Shown here piece by piece: positions 51,095 to 60,184 of a stretch of DNA of 64,000 nucleotides. The notes beneath the pieces were generated by a model. That model was not told the DNA's origin and ran no database searches. It saw only the letters and a list, made by a program, of their open reading frames with translations. The DNA is from Ascidiaceihabitans sp029251465 (GTDB lineage Bacteria > Pseudomonadota > Alphaproteobacteria > Rhodobacterales > Rhodobacteraceae): assembly GCF_042932805.1 (NCBI RefSeq), contig NZ_CP170633.1:930001-994000 (forward strand), read 5' to 3'. The first letter of the stretch is position 1; every line of letters starts with the position of its first letter. A program made the position numbers and the translations under genes.

Positions 51095-52798
51095 ATGATT
51101 TCCCGCCGCGATTTTCTGCAAACAACTATGGCCGCTGCAGCACTATACGGTACGTCCGGCTTTGGAAATTGGGCTCGGGTCGCTGCGCAGCAATCGCTGA
51201 CACAAGACAGGCTGCTGGAATTTGACACTTTCGGAAACGTTTCGCTGATCCATGTGACGGACATCCACGCGCAACTAAAGCCGATCTATTTTCGCGAACC
51301 GTCTGTCAACATCGGAGTGGGGGGCAACAAAGGGGCTGTGCCGCATGTTACCGGTGCGGATTTTCGCAAATTGTACGGCATCGATGACGGCAGTGCGTCG
51401 GCCTATGCGTTGTCGTCGACAGATTTTTCCGCGCTGGCGCAAACCTACGGCCGGGTCGGTGGGTTGGATCGCGTGGCGACTGTGATCAATTCGATCCGTG
51501 CCGCGCGTCCGGACGCGTTGTTGTTAGACGGCGGCGACACATGGCACGGCAGCTACACCTGCTATCAGACTGCGGGCCAAGACATGGTCAACGTCATGAA
51601 CGCGCTAAAACCCGACGCGATGACGTTCCATTGGGAATTCACGTTGGGATCCGAGCGGGTCAATGAAATCGTCGAAGGTTTGCCCTTTGCCGCCCTTGGT
51701 CAGAACATCTTTGACGCGGAATGGGACGAGCCAACGGAATTGTTCCCGCCCTACAAATTCTTTGAACGCGGGGGCGTCAAGATCGCTGTGATTGGTCAAG
51801 CATTCCCGTACATGCCCATCGCCAATCCCGGCTGGATGTTTCCTGAATACTCGTTCGGTATCCGCGATGAACGGATGCAGGAAATGGTCGACGAGGTCCG
51901 CGCGAACGGTGCTGAATTGGTTGTTTGCCTCAGTCACAATGGCTTTGATGTCGACAAACAAATGGCCGGCAAAGTCACTGGCATTGACGTAATCCTGTCG
52001 GGCCACACCCATGATGCACTGCCCGAACCGGTGTCGGTCGGGGACACGATTATCGTCGCCTCTGGGTCGAACGGAAAATTCGTCAGCCGCGTTGATTTGG
52101 ACGTGCGCGATGGTCGGATGATGGGCTTTCGTCACAAGCTGATCCCGATCTTTTCCGATGTGATTACGCCGGATGCCACGGTGACCAAATTGATTGATGA
52201 ACAACGCGCACCCTACGTCGGCGCATTGTCCGAAGTCATCGGTCAAACCGGCGATGATCAAACGCTGTATCGCCGTGGGAACTTCAACGGCACATGGGAC
52301 GACCTGATCTGCGACGCGCTGATTTCCGAACGCGAGGCGGACATTGCATTGTCCCCCGGCGTGCGGTGGGGACCGTCGATTTTGCCGGGCCAAGACATCA
52401 CGCGCGAAGACATCTGGAACGTCACCTCGATGAGTTACGGCGAAGCGTATCGCACTGGAATGACAGGCGAATTCTTGCATGTGGTGCTTGAAGACGTGGC
52501 AGACAACCTGTTCAATCCTGATCCCTATTACCAGCAGGGCGGCGACATGGTGCGTGTGGGTGGTCTTGGCTACCGGATCGACGTGAGCAAGCCTCAAGGC
52601 GAGCGGATCACCGAAATGACCTTGCTGAAAACCGGCGAAATGATCGACCCGACCAAGGCCTATCAAGTCGCAGGATGGGCGTCGGTCAATGAGGGCACCG
52701 AGGGGCCCAAAATCTGGGACGTGGTCGAGGCGCACATCGCAAAACAGGGCACTATTTCCCTTGATCCAAACAACAGTGTGAAAGTCGTCGGCACCTAA
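51095..52798 (+). CDS. soxB: SoxB, thiosulfohydrolase, 567 aa
   Basis: Tat signal (SRRDFLQTTMAAAALYG). 5'-nucleotidase-like dimanganese enzyme: LIHVTDIHAQLKPIYFREPS, LLLDGGDTWHGSYTCYQTAGQDM, LSGHTHDALPEP and the C-terminal substrate domain. It cuts sulfate from the SoxY-bound substrate. Normal length. Confidence 0.97.
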   Translation: MISRRDFLQTTMAAAALYGTSGFGNWARVAAQQSLTQDRLLEFDTFGNVSLIHVTDIHAQLKPIYFREPSVNIGVGGNKGAVPHVTGADFRKLYGIDDGSASAYALSSTDFSALAQTYGRVGGLDRVATVINSIRAARPDALLLDGGDTWHGSYTCYQTAGQDMVNVMNALKPDAMTFHWEFTLGSERVNEIVEGLPFAALGQNIFDAEWDEPTELFPPYKFFERGGVKIAVIGQAFPYMPIANPGWMFPEYSFGIRDERMQEMVDEVRANGAELVVCLSHNGFDVDKQMAGKVTGIDVILSGHTHDALPEPVSVGDTIIVASGSNGKFVSRVDLDVRDGRMMGFRHKLIPIFSDVITPDATVTKLIDEQRAPYVGALSEVIGQTGDDQTLYRRGNFNGTWDDLICDALISEREADIALSPGVRWGPSILPGQDITREDIWNVTSMSYGEAYRTGMTGEFLHVVLEDVADNLFNPDPYYQQGGDMVRVGGLGYRIDVSKPQGERITEMTLLKTGEMIDPTKAYQVAGWASVNEGTEGPKIWDVVEAHIAKQGTISLDPNNSVKVVGT

Positions 52799-52825
52799 GC
52801 CAACGATAAGACGGAGGCATCTGAA

Positions 52826-54109
52826 ATGTCAGACAATACAACACGAAATAGCCCATCGCGCCGTGCGTTTTTAAGCGGTGCAGCGGCAGCAGGTGCAGGC
52901 GCGCTGACGACAACTGCAGCAACGGCGCAAACGGCTGACCCGCTGATCACAGATGTGCAACCTTGGGCGCAGGAATTCGGCGAGGGTGTCGACGCTGTTC
53001 GCTACGGCCTGCCAACTGCGCACGAGGGCGACGTGATCCGGCGCAATGTGGAATGGCTTACCGCTGACACCATCAGCTCGATCAACTTTACGCCCATTCA
53101 CGCGTTAGATGGCACGATCACGCCGCAGGGCTGTGCGTTCGAACGCCACCATTCCGGCGCGATTGACCTGAAAAAAGACGACTACCGTTTGATGATCAAT
53201 GGGCTGGTGGATACACCTTTGGTGTTTTCCTATGCCGATTTGGAGCGGTTCCCGCGTGAAAACCACGTGTATTTTTGCGAATGCGCGGCCAATACCGGCA
53301 TGGAATGGGCGGGTGCGCAGTTGAACGGTGCCCAGTTTACCCACGGTATGATCCACAACATGGAATACACCGGCGTGCCGCTGCGGACCTTGCTGGAGGA
53401 AGCGGGGTTGGATACGGCAGGTGATCTTAAAAACAAATGGGTGTTCGTTGAGGGTGCAGATGCGTCGTCAAACGGGCGGTCTATCCCGATGGAAAAAGCG
53501 CTGGACGATGTGTTGATCGCGTTCAAAGCCAACGGTGAGGCGCTGCGCCGCGAACACGGTTATCCTGTGCGCCTTGTCGTGCCTGGGTGGGAAGGCAACA
53601 TGTGGGTCAAGTGGATCCGCAGGATCGAGGTCATGGACGGACCCGTCGAAAGCCGCGAGGAAACCAGCAAATATACGGATGTTTTGGAAGACGGCACAGC
53701 GCGCAAATGGACCTGGGCGATGGATGCAAAATCTGTGGTCACCAGCCCCAGCCCGCAATCCCCGATCACACATGGCACGGGGCCTTTGGTCATTTCCGGC
53801 CTCGCGTGGTCGGGTCGCGGCGCGATCACCCGTGTGGATGTGTCCAAGGATGGCGGCAAGAATTGGGAAACCGCGCGCCTTGCAAAACCGGGTGAAAAAA
53901 TGGCCCTGACGCGGTTCTACCTCGACACCGATTGGGACGGAACAGAGATGATGCTGCAATCGCGCGCCATCGATGACACCGGCTATGTCCAGCCGACAAA
54001 GACGCAGCTGCGCGCGGTGCGTGGCCTGAATTCGATCTACCACAACAACTGCATCCAAACGTGGTTGGTGCGTTCAAACGGCGAGGCTGAAAATGTCGAA
54101 GTTTCTTAA
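52826..54109 (+). CDS. soxC: SoxC, molybdopterin sulfane dehydrogenase subunit, 427 aa
   Basis: Tat signal (SPSRRAFLSGAAAAGAGAL). Sulfite-oxidase fold: the Moco cysteine in HVYFCECAANTGMEW, PVRLVVPGWEGNMWVKWIRRIEV, and the dimerisation domain with ISGLAWSGRGAITRVDVSKDGG. Its presence with SoxD allows full oxidation to sulfate without sulfur globules. Overlaps soxD by 17 bp. Confidence 0.96.
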   Translation: MSDNTTRNSPSRRAFLSGAAAAGAGALTTTAATAQTADPLITDVQPWAQEFGEGVDAVRYGLPTAHEGDVIRRNVEWLTADTISSINFTPIHALDGTITPQGCAFERHHSGAIDLKKDDYRLMINGLVDTPLVFSYADLERFPRENHVYFCECAANTGMEWAGAQLNGAQFTHGMIHNMEYTGVPLRTLLEEAGLDTAGDLKNKWVFVEGADASSNGRSIPMEKALDDVLIAFKANGEALRREHGYPVRLVVPGWEGNMWVKWIRRIEVMDGPVESREETSKYTDVLEDGTARKWTWAMDAKSVVTSPSPQSPITHGTGPLVISGLAWSGRGAITRVDVSKDGGKNWETARLAKPGEKMALTRFYLDTDWDGTEMMLQSRAIDDTGYVQPTKTQLRAVRGLNSIYHNNCIQTWLVRSNGEAENVEVS

Positions 54110-55106
54110 ATCCACTGCATTTTTGGTTGCGATAACACTTTTTACCGGCCCCGCGTTTGCCGAAAAATTCGGACTTGGACGCACGGCCTTGCCCGAAGAA
54201 ATTACCGCGTGGGATGGCGACATTCAGCCCGATGGAACCGGACTGCCTGTCGGGTCAGGGGATGCGTTAATTGGCGAAGAAATCTTTGCGGATCAATGCG
54301 CTGCGTGTCACGGTGATTTCGCTGAAGGTATTGATAACTGGCCTAAATTGGCGGGCGGCGCTGACACACTTGATCACGATGATCCGCTGAAAACCGTAGG
54401 CTCATTCTGGCCACATCTGACCACGGCCTACGACTACATCCAGCGGTCCATGCCGTATGGCAACGCAGGCACGCTGAGCGATGATGACGTGTACGCGATT
54501 GTCGCCTACATTCTTTATTCCAACGACCTGATCGACGACGATTTTGTACTGTCTAACGAGACGTTCTTTGACGTTGAAATGCCAAATGCCAACGGTTTCA
54601 TTGTCGATAATCGGGCTGAGACTGAATACGCGCAATGGACGGGCGAGCCGTGCATGACAAACTGCAAATCAGAAGTCAAAGTCACCATGCGCGCCATGGT
54701 TTTGGACGTCACCCCACAAGAGGAGCGCACCAAAGTGGCAGCGGCCTCCGAAGAGGCACCAGAAGTAGCTGTTGCAGCCTTTGACCCGGAATTGGCCGCA
54801 GCTGGCAAAAACGTGTTCAAGAAATGCAAATCTTGCCACCAAATCGGCGCGGGGGCAAAGAACAGAGTTGGCCCGATTTTGACCGGCATAGTCGACAATC
54901 CTGCGGGTGCCGTGGACGGGTTCAAGTACTCCAAAGCGCTGCGCAAAGCGGCAAAGGCTGGATTGATTTGGAACGACACTGAATTGGCTGCTTTTCTGGC
55001 CAAGCCAAAGGTGTATTTGAACGGCACCAAGATGTCGTTCGCTGGCCTCAAGAAAGAAGCAGATCAATTGGCGATTGTTGAATTTCTAAAATCGCTCGAA
55101 GAGTAG
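54093..55106 (+). CDS. soxD: SoxD, dihaem cytochrome c subunit of sulfane dehydrogenase, 337 aa
   Basis: Signal peptide to about residue 23. Haem motifs C69AACH73 and C245KSCH249 with QIGAGAKNRVGPILTGIV after the second, a cytochrome c2-like domain. Transfers the six electrons from SoxC. An Ala/Glu-rich linker (about 215-235) joins the two halves. Confidence 0.96.
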   Translation: MSKFLKSTAFLVAITLFTGPAFAEKFGLGRTALPEEITAWDGDIQPDGTGLPVGSGDALIGEEIFADQCAACHGDFAEGIDNWPKLAGGADTLDHDDPLKTVGSFWPHLTTAYDYIQRSMPYGNAGTLSDDDVYAIVAYILYSNDLIDDDFVLSNETFFDVEMPNANGFIVDNRAETEYAQWTGEPCMTNCKSEVKVTMRAMVLDVTPQEERTKVAAASEEAPEVAVAAFDPELAAAGKNVFKKCKSCHQIGAGAKNRVGPILTGIVDNPAGAVDGFKYSKALRKAAKAGLIWNDTELAAFLAKPKVYLNGTKMSFAGLKKEADQLAIVEFLKSLEE

Positions 55107-55196
55107 ATTTGTGGGTCTGATTGAACCCGCCAATGATCGGGATCAAGGCCTGCGAACCGGTCACATGTATTGGCCACACAACCAGGGGATAGAACG

Positions 55197-55643
55197 ATGA
55201 GATACCTTAAAACACTGAGCGCGATTATTTTCGCGGTGTTCACGGCGACCGCAGTGCTTGCCCAAGACGGATTGGCGGATCACAAACTGGCCTTGCAGAT
55301 CAGCGACAACAATCCTCAGAAAATGAACACGGTTTTGAACGTCGCGGCCAACGTGACCCGCTATTACGAAAGCATTGGCGAAAGCGTCGAAGTGCGCATT
55401 GTCGCGTTCAACGCTGGTCTGCACATGCTGCGAGAGGATTCCTCGCCGGTGATGGATCGGTTGAAGGTATTTGGCGCATCAATGCCCAACGTGACCTTTG
55501 CTGCCTGTGCCAACACGATCGATGCGATGACGAAAAAAGAAGGCAAACCAACCCCGATTGTGAACATAGCAGAGCACGTGCCGGCCGGTGTCGTCGATCT
55601 GATGACACTGGATGAAAACGGCTGGACGATCATTCGCCCCTAA
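55197..55643 (+). CDS. exported DsrE-family protein, 148 aa
   Basis: Signal peptide (RYLKTLSAIIFAVFTATAVLAQ). The mature part (HKLALQISDNNPQKMNTVLNVAANVTRYY, then VEVRIVAFNAGLHML and FAACANTIDAM) is a DsrE-like fold with one conserved-looking cysteine in FAACANT. Such proteins carry sulfur on a cysteine. Placed after soxCD, it may shuttle a sulfane intermediate in the periplasm. Exact role unknown. Start at 55197 after GGGGATAGAAC. Confidence 0.8.
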   Translation: MRYLKTLSAIIFAVFTATAVLAQDGLADHKLALQISDNNPQKMNTVLNVAANVTRYYESIGESVEVRIVAFNAGLHMLREDSSPVMDRLKVFGASMPNVTFAACANTIDAMTKKEGKPTPIVNIAEHVPAGVVDLMTLDENGWTIIRP

Positions 55644-55770
55644 GGCTGTTCGCAGGGCCGTTCGGGGCTGTACCTGCGTGTGTTAAAAAACAATTGCAAC
55701 ACTTTGATCCAGAACAAGGTTTTTCACCCAACTATCAGCCAAAATAGCGCTTCCAAAAGGAGAGACTGCA

Positions 55771-56208
55771 ATGAGATCATATTTGTTAGCCGGAGTTCTA
55801 TGCGCTGCATTCACAAGTGGCGCGCAGGCAGAAGACACATCGACATCCTATCCGTTTGATGGGTCATTTGACGATGCAACATTCAGTGTGGAAAACGCGA
55901 TTATCGGCAAGGGGCTGGTGATCGACTACGTCAGCCGCACCGGTGAAATGTTGAACCGGACAGCGGGTGATGTTGGCAGTGATGTCAAAATATTTGACGC
56001 CGCAGACGTGTTTCTTTTCTGCTCTGCCGTCCTGTCGCGCAAAGTGATGGAGGCCGATCCGATGAACATTGCACACTGCCCCTACGGCATTTTTGTCGTT
56101 GATCGTGGCGGCGAGGTGATCGTTGGTTACCGCAATTATCCAGCTGGCGCGATGCAAGAGGTGCAGGCGCTTTTGGATGAAATCGTCCAAGAGGCGGTGG
56201 GGGAATAA
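55771..56208 (+). CDS. exported DUF302-domain protein, 145 aa
   Basis: Signal peptide to about residue 20 (MRSYLLAGVLCAAFTSGAQA). The mature domain has GLVIDYVSRTGEML, VFLFCSAVLSRKVMEADPMNIAHCPYGIFVVDRGG: the DUF302 pattern with two cysteines. Sox-linked DUF302 proteins are common in this group; function unknown. AAAAGGAGAG precedes the ATG, and its stop overlaps hemA by one base. Confidence 0.82.
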   Translation: MRSYLLAGVLCAAFTSGAQAEDTSTSYPFDGSFDDATFSVENAIIGKGLVIDYVSRTGEMLNRTAGDVGSDVKIFDAADVFLFCSAVLSRKVMEADPMNIAHCPYGIFVVDRGGEVIVGYRNYPAGAMQEVQALLDEIVQEAVGE

Positions 56209-57428
56209 TGAACTACCAATCGTTTTTTAAAGCAGCACTTGATGACTTGCGCGAACAGGGCAACTACCGCGTTTTTGCGGAACTTGAACGCCACTGTGGT
56301 GCGTTCCCCAAGGCGACGTCACGTGGGGGCGAAACCGCTGATGTGACGATCTGGTGTTCGAATGATTATCTGGGAATGGGCCAGCATCCGGACGTTTTGG
56401 CGGCCATGCATGACGCGCTAGATCGCTGCGGGGCAGGGGCCGGTGGCACGCGCAATATCTCGGGCACGACCCATGAACACGTTTTGCTAGAGTCCGAATT
56501 GGCCGACCTGCACGGCAAAGAGGCGGCGTTGCTGTTTACCTCGGGCTACGTGTCGAACTGGGCTGCTTTGGGCACGCTGGCCTCGCGCATTCCCGATTGT
56601 GTGGTGCTGTCGGATGCGCTTAATCACGCGTCGATGATCGAAGGCATTCGTCATTCCAAAGCCGAACGCATAATTTGGGCGCACAATGATCTGGCCGATC
56701 TTGAGGCCAAGCTGGCGGCATTGCCGCTGGATCGCCCAAAACTGATCGCCTTCGAAAGCGTCTATTCCATGGACGGCGACATCGCACCAATCGCTGAAAT
56801 CTGTGATCTGGCGGATAAATACAACGCGATGACCTATCTGGACGAAGTCCATGCGGTCGGCCTGTACGGCCCGCGCGGTGGTGGCATCGCCGAGGAACGC
56901 GGATTGATGGATCGGCTGAGTGTGATCGAAGGCACGCTTGGCAAAGCGTTTGGCGTGATGGGCGGATACATCGCCGCCTCGACCGGGTTGTGCGATTTCA
57001 TTCGCAGCTTTGCCAGCGGGTTTATTTTCACCACCGCATTGCCACCTGCCGTCGCTGCGGGCGCTGCTGCATCGATCCGCCATCTGAAAACCAGTCAGGC
57101 GGAACGCGACGTGCAAAAGTCAAAAGTTGCACAGGTGCGGGCGCGTCTTGAGGCGCTTGGTATTCCGCATGTAGACAACCCCAGCCACATCATTCCGGTG
57201 ATGGTTGGCGATCCGGTCAAATGCAAATACATCTCTGATGTGCTGCTCAAGGATTTTGGCATCTACATCCAGCCAATCAATTACCCGACGGTTCCCAAAG
57301 GCACCGAACGATTGCGCATCACGCCATCGCCGGTTCATTCAGAAGCTGACATCGACCATCTGGTCAGCGCAATTGGTCAGCTTTGGGAACAATGCCAACT
57401 GGCACGGATGCCGCTCGCTGCGCAGTGA
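56208..57428 (+). CDS. hemA: 5-aminolevulinate synthase, 406 aa
   Basis: PLP enzyme of the C4 haem pathway (succinyl-CoA + glycine). CSNDYLGMGQHPDVLAAMHDAL and GAGAGGTRNISGTTHEHVLLE near the N-terminus, YLDEVHAVGLYGPRGGG, and the lysine in EGTLGKAFGVMGGYIA. Normal length. Co-translated with the DUF302 gene at the tail of the sox series, so extra haem for the five Sox c-haems may be made on demand. Another alas gene elsewhere in the genome is possible. Confidence 0.95.
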   Translation: MNYQSFFKAALDDLREQGNYRVFAELERHCGAFPKATSRGGETADVTIWCSNDYLGMGQHPDVLAAMHDALDRCGAGAGGTRNISGTTHEHVLLESELADLHGKEAALLFTSGYVSNWAALGTLASRIPDCVVLSDALNHASMIEGIRHSKAERIIWAHNDLADLEAKLAALPLDRPKLIAFESVYSMDGDIAPIAEICDLADKYNAMTYLDEVHAVGLYGPRGGGIAEERGLMDRLSVIEGTLGKAFGVMGGYIAASTGLCDFIRSFASGFIFTTALPPAVAAGAAASIRHLKTSQAERDVQKSKVAQVRARLEALGIPHVDNPSHIIPVMVGDPVKCKYISDVLLKDFGIYIQPINYPTVPKGTERLRITPSPVHSEADIDHLVSAIGQLWEQCQLARMPLAAQ

Positions 57429-57435
57429 CGCGGGG

Positions 57436-58386
57436 CTACTCGAACTCCATCTGTTCATACACGCGCCCGGCGTTCTTTGTTGCCAATTCTTCGAAGGTAT
57501 CAAGATGGGCGTAGGGCGTTTGATCCACATAATAGGCGTCGGCGAGATCACCGCCGTCGTCTAAATGGGCCCCAACTTTCTCACGCAAATAGATCAGATA
57601 ATCGCGGGTGTAGCGGCGGACTTGGTCCATGTTGGTGGGATGGCCGTGTCCTGGAATGACGTATGTCGCGTTCAGCGCCTCGAATTCAGTGTCCCAGGTT
57701 TCGATCCAATCCGCCGTCATGGTGTGCTCGAAAACCGGCAACATGCGTTCGTGAAAGGCCATGTCGCCGGCGATCACGAGGCTTTGTTGCGGCAACCAAA
57801 TGACAATGTCACCGGCGCTGTGGGATGGCCCCAGATAGCGGGCTTCGATCAGCATGCCGCCCATTTCAACGCCAAAGGTGTCCTCAAATGTTTGCGTGGG
57901 CAGCGCGACGGTCGTCTGGTCGGCACGCTCTTTCAGGCGCGTTCGGGCTGCGCGCAATGATTGCCCGCCACGTTCCTCAAACTCGGCCGCGGCATCGACG
58001 TGTGCGACGATGTCGACACCTTGCATGGCCCAGTAGGAATTGCCCAACATGGCATGCCCTTGGCCATTCTCGTTGAATACCAGCTTTACCGGCTGTTCTG
58101 TCACCACCTTGATTTCTTGGTGCAGGGCCTCGGCCAATTGGTAGGACCCGCCACCGTTGATGACGATCACACCATCGCCGGTCACAATAAAGCTTAGGTT
58201 GTTGTTGTGGCCGGCATTTTCATAGGTCGGTGGGGCGGTGGCACCGATCGCAGAAAACACATTTGGGATCACTTCGACCGGTTTGGAATACAGCACAGAG
58301 GCGGGATATTGATCCGCGATGTCTTCGCTCGCGAAAGCCGGGGCCGCGATAATCGCGCAAGTCATTGCTAAATAATGCATCTTCAT
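57436..58386 (-). CDS. exported metallo-beta-lactamase-fold protein with degenerate metal site, 316 aa
   Basis: Signal peptide to about residue 19. The fold is clear (SFIVTGDGVIVINGGGS, then LGPSHSAGDIVIWLPQQSLVIAGDMAF and YVIPGHGHP). The main metal motif HxHxDH is replaced: residues 104-116 read FNENGQGHAMLGN, with Asn, Gln, His and Ala where His, His, Asp and His are expected, and the Asp of VIDTG is Asn78. The second-half ligands (HSAGD, AGD, GHG) remain. It overlaps the MBL gene upstream by 4 bp. Either non-catalytic or with an altered metal centre. Confidence 0.8.
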   Translation of the reverse strand: MKMHYLAMTCAIIAAPAFASEDIADQYPASVLYSKPVEVIPNVFSAIGATAPPTYENAGHNNNLSFIVTGDGVIVINGGGSYQLAEALHQEIKVVTEQPVKLVFNENGQGHAMLGNSYWAMQGVDIVAHVDAAAEFEERGGQSLRAARTRLKERADQTTVALPTQTFEDTFGVEMGGMLIEARYLGPSHSAGDIVIWLPQQSLVIAGDMAFHERMLPVFEHTMTADWIETWDTEFEALNATYVIPGHGHPTNMDQVRRYTRDYLIYLREKVGAHLDDGGDLADAYYVDQTPYAHLDTFEELATKNAGRVYEQMEFE

Positions 58387-59303
58387 CCCTCTGCCACAAA
58401 GGCATAGCCGTCTGCCGTTTTGTCCACGTAACCGACACCGTTTCCGGACAGGTGATACCCGATCACGCGGGTCTGTTCGTGGGCAAGCTGATCCATCAAG
58501 GACAGCCGTGTCGTCGCAGCGGTTTCGGGGTCCTGATCCGAACCCGAATTCCACTCCGGTTTGGCAAATGCGATGTGATCGTTGCCGATGCAGTCACCGA
58601 GGATCATCACAGCTTCGGTGCCGCTGCGGACCTCAAGCGCCATGTGACCGGGCGTGTGCCCATAGGTTGCACGCGCGGCAACGCCAGGCATGATTTCGTC
58701 GCCGTCATCAAAGAACGCGATCTGGTCTTGGATCATGCCTAACCGGCGCTGGGCACCAACGGCGAACGAGGCGCGCGCCTCGCCAATCTGATCGACGGTG
58801 TTCGGGTTCATCCAGTAATCCCATTCCGCTTTGCCAATCATATAGTTGGCAGTGGGAAACAACGGATCGTCAAAATCATCCAACAGCCCCCACAGATGGT
58901 CCGGATGGGCGTGGGTGAAAGCGATGTCAGTAATGTCGTCGGGGCTGACATCCAGCGCCTCAAGCGAGGCCAACAAAATACCAGAGTTTGGTGAAAAATC
59001 TGGCCCGGACCCGACATCGAACAAAACTGTGCGCGCGCCATGACGCATCAAGGTGACGTTGCAAGGCGGCGTCAAAACGTCGGGCGACTGACCGTATTTT
59101 TCAAGGATAGGCAGCAGTTGATCCTGCGGCATCGGGTCGAAAATGAAACCTCCTGGCAAGGTCAAATTGCCATCGCTGACAACGTCGATCCGCATGTCAC
59201 CAATCGCAACTTGGGCGCAGGCCAAACCTGCAGGCAAGCCAAGCGCTGCACCTGCTGCCAATGCAGCCCCGCCTGTGACAAACGTGCGTCTGGGAACGGT
59301 CAT
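58383..59303 (-). CDS. exported metallo-beta-lactamase-fold hydrolase with intact metal site, 306 aa
   Basis: Tat-type signal (VPRRTFVTGGAALAAGAALGLPAGLACA). Intact motif FTHAHPDHLWG, HTPGHMALEV, ILGDCIGND and a final GYHLSGNG. Length and site next to sox genes resemble the SoxG/SoxH proteins of Paracoccus, which are not essential for thiosulfate use but are thiosulfate-induced. Its promoter region contains an exact ATTC-N8-GAAT dyad shared with the divergent ccdA gene. Confidence 0.85.
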   Translation of the reverse strand: MTVPRRTFVTGGAALAAGAALGLPAGLACAQVAIGDMRIDVVSDGNLTLPGGFIFDPMPQDQLLPILEKYGQSPDVLTPPCNVTLMRHGARTVLFDVGSGPDFSPNSGILLASLEALDVSPDDITDIAFTHAHPDHLWGLLDDFDDPLFPTANYMIGKAEWDYWMNPNTVDQIGEARASFAVGAQRRLGMIQDQIAFFDDGDEIMPGVAARATYGHTPGHMALEVRSGTEAVMILGDCIGNDHIAFAKPEWNSGSDQDPETAATTRLSLMDQLAHEQTRVIGYHLSGNGVGYVDKTADGYAFVAEG

Positions 59304-59318
59304 TCTTGCTTTCCACTC

Positions 59319-59334
59319 ATTCTCTTATCTGAAT
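59319..59334. promoter_or_regulatory. second ATTC-N8-GAAT operator, divergent spacer
   Basis: ATTCTCTTATCTGAAT, 16 bp before the start codon of the MBL gene and about 120 bp before ccdA on the other strand. Same pattern as upstream of soxX. This would bring the MBL pair and the ccdA-thioredoxin pair into the SoxR regulon. Confidence 0.65.
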
Positions 59335-59454
59335 ATGAATGATTGTGTTCGGCGAGGCAAGTCTCTGATGCAATCCATCGCTCTGACGGGATTGTGAGTA
59401 GGGCCCAAGCACATTTGCATTGAAAAAACTGTGGCATCGCTTCACATCACGATT

Positions 59455-60168
59455 ATGGAATTTGTTTTTGCATATCTCGCGGGGCTGCTCACGCTGATCA
59501 ACCCTTGTGTCTTGCCAGTGTTGCCAATCGTTCTGGTCAGCGCGTTAAACGCAGACCGTCTTGGCCCCGTCGCTTTGGCGCTGGGGATGAGCGTGTCGTT
59601 TGTGACGTTTGGCGTGTTGGTCACCGCCTTTGGGGCGATAATCGGGCTGACGCAGGATCGGTTGGCACAAATCGGAGCGGTCCTGATGATCGTCTTTGGC
59701 GTGATCCTGATTGTGCCAATGTTTGCGCGCCGGTTTGAATTGGCAACGGCAGGGGTCGCATCAGGTGCTGACACACAAATGAACCGGTTGGACAATTCGG
59801 GCCTACGCGGCCAGTTTGTCGGCGGGCTGTTGCTCGGGGCGGTTTGGTCACCTTGCATCGGACCGACCCTTGGCGGGGCAATCGCGCTGGCGTCACAGGG
59901 TGACAATCTGGGCTACGTGACCCTGATCATGACGTGCTTTGCGTTGGGTGTGTCGACGTTGATCCTTGGCCTTGGCTTGGGCGCACGTGAAGCAATCAGA
60001 ACCCGCGCACAAATGCTCCGCAGCTTGGCGGAAAAATCAAAACCCATCCTTGGGGTCACCTTTATCGCTGTGGGGCTGATGCTGTATTTTCAGTTCCATC
60101 ACTACATTGAAGGATGGCTGCTGGATGTCATGCCAATCTGGCTACAGGACCTGTCGGTCGCAATCTAA
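59455..60168 (+). CDS. second CcdA-family thiol-electron transporter, 237 aa
   Basis: Six helices, with LLTLINPCVLPVLPIVLVSAL (Cys18) and AVWSPCIGPTLGGAIALAS as the two redox-active cysteines. I prefer the ATG at 59455 over a GTG at 59431; no ribosome site is evident for either. A thioredoxin gene follows after 16 bp, mirroring the soxV-soxW pair. Confidence 0.88.
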   Translation: MEFVFAYLAGLLTLINPCVLPVLPIVLVSALNADRLGPVALALGMSVSFVTFGVLVTAFGAIIGLTQDRLAQIGAVLMIVFGVILIVPMFARRFELATAGVASGADTQMNRLDNSGLRGQFVGGLLLGAVWSPCIGPTLGGAIALASQGDNLGYVTLIMTCFALGVSTLILGLGLGAREAIRTRAQMLRSLAEKSKPILGVTFIAVGLMLYFQFHHYIEGWLLDVMPIWLQDLSVAI

Positions 60169-60184
60169 ACGCACGGAGACACCT

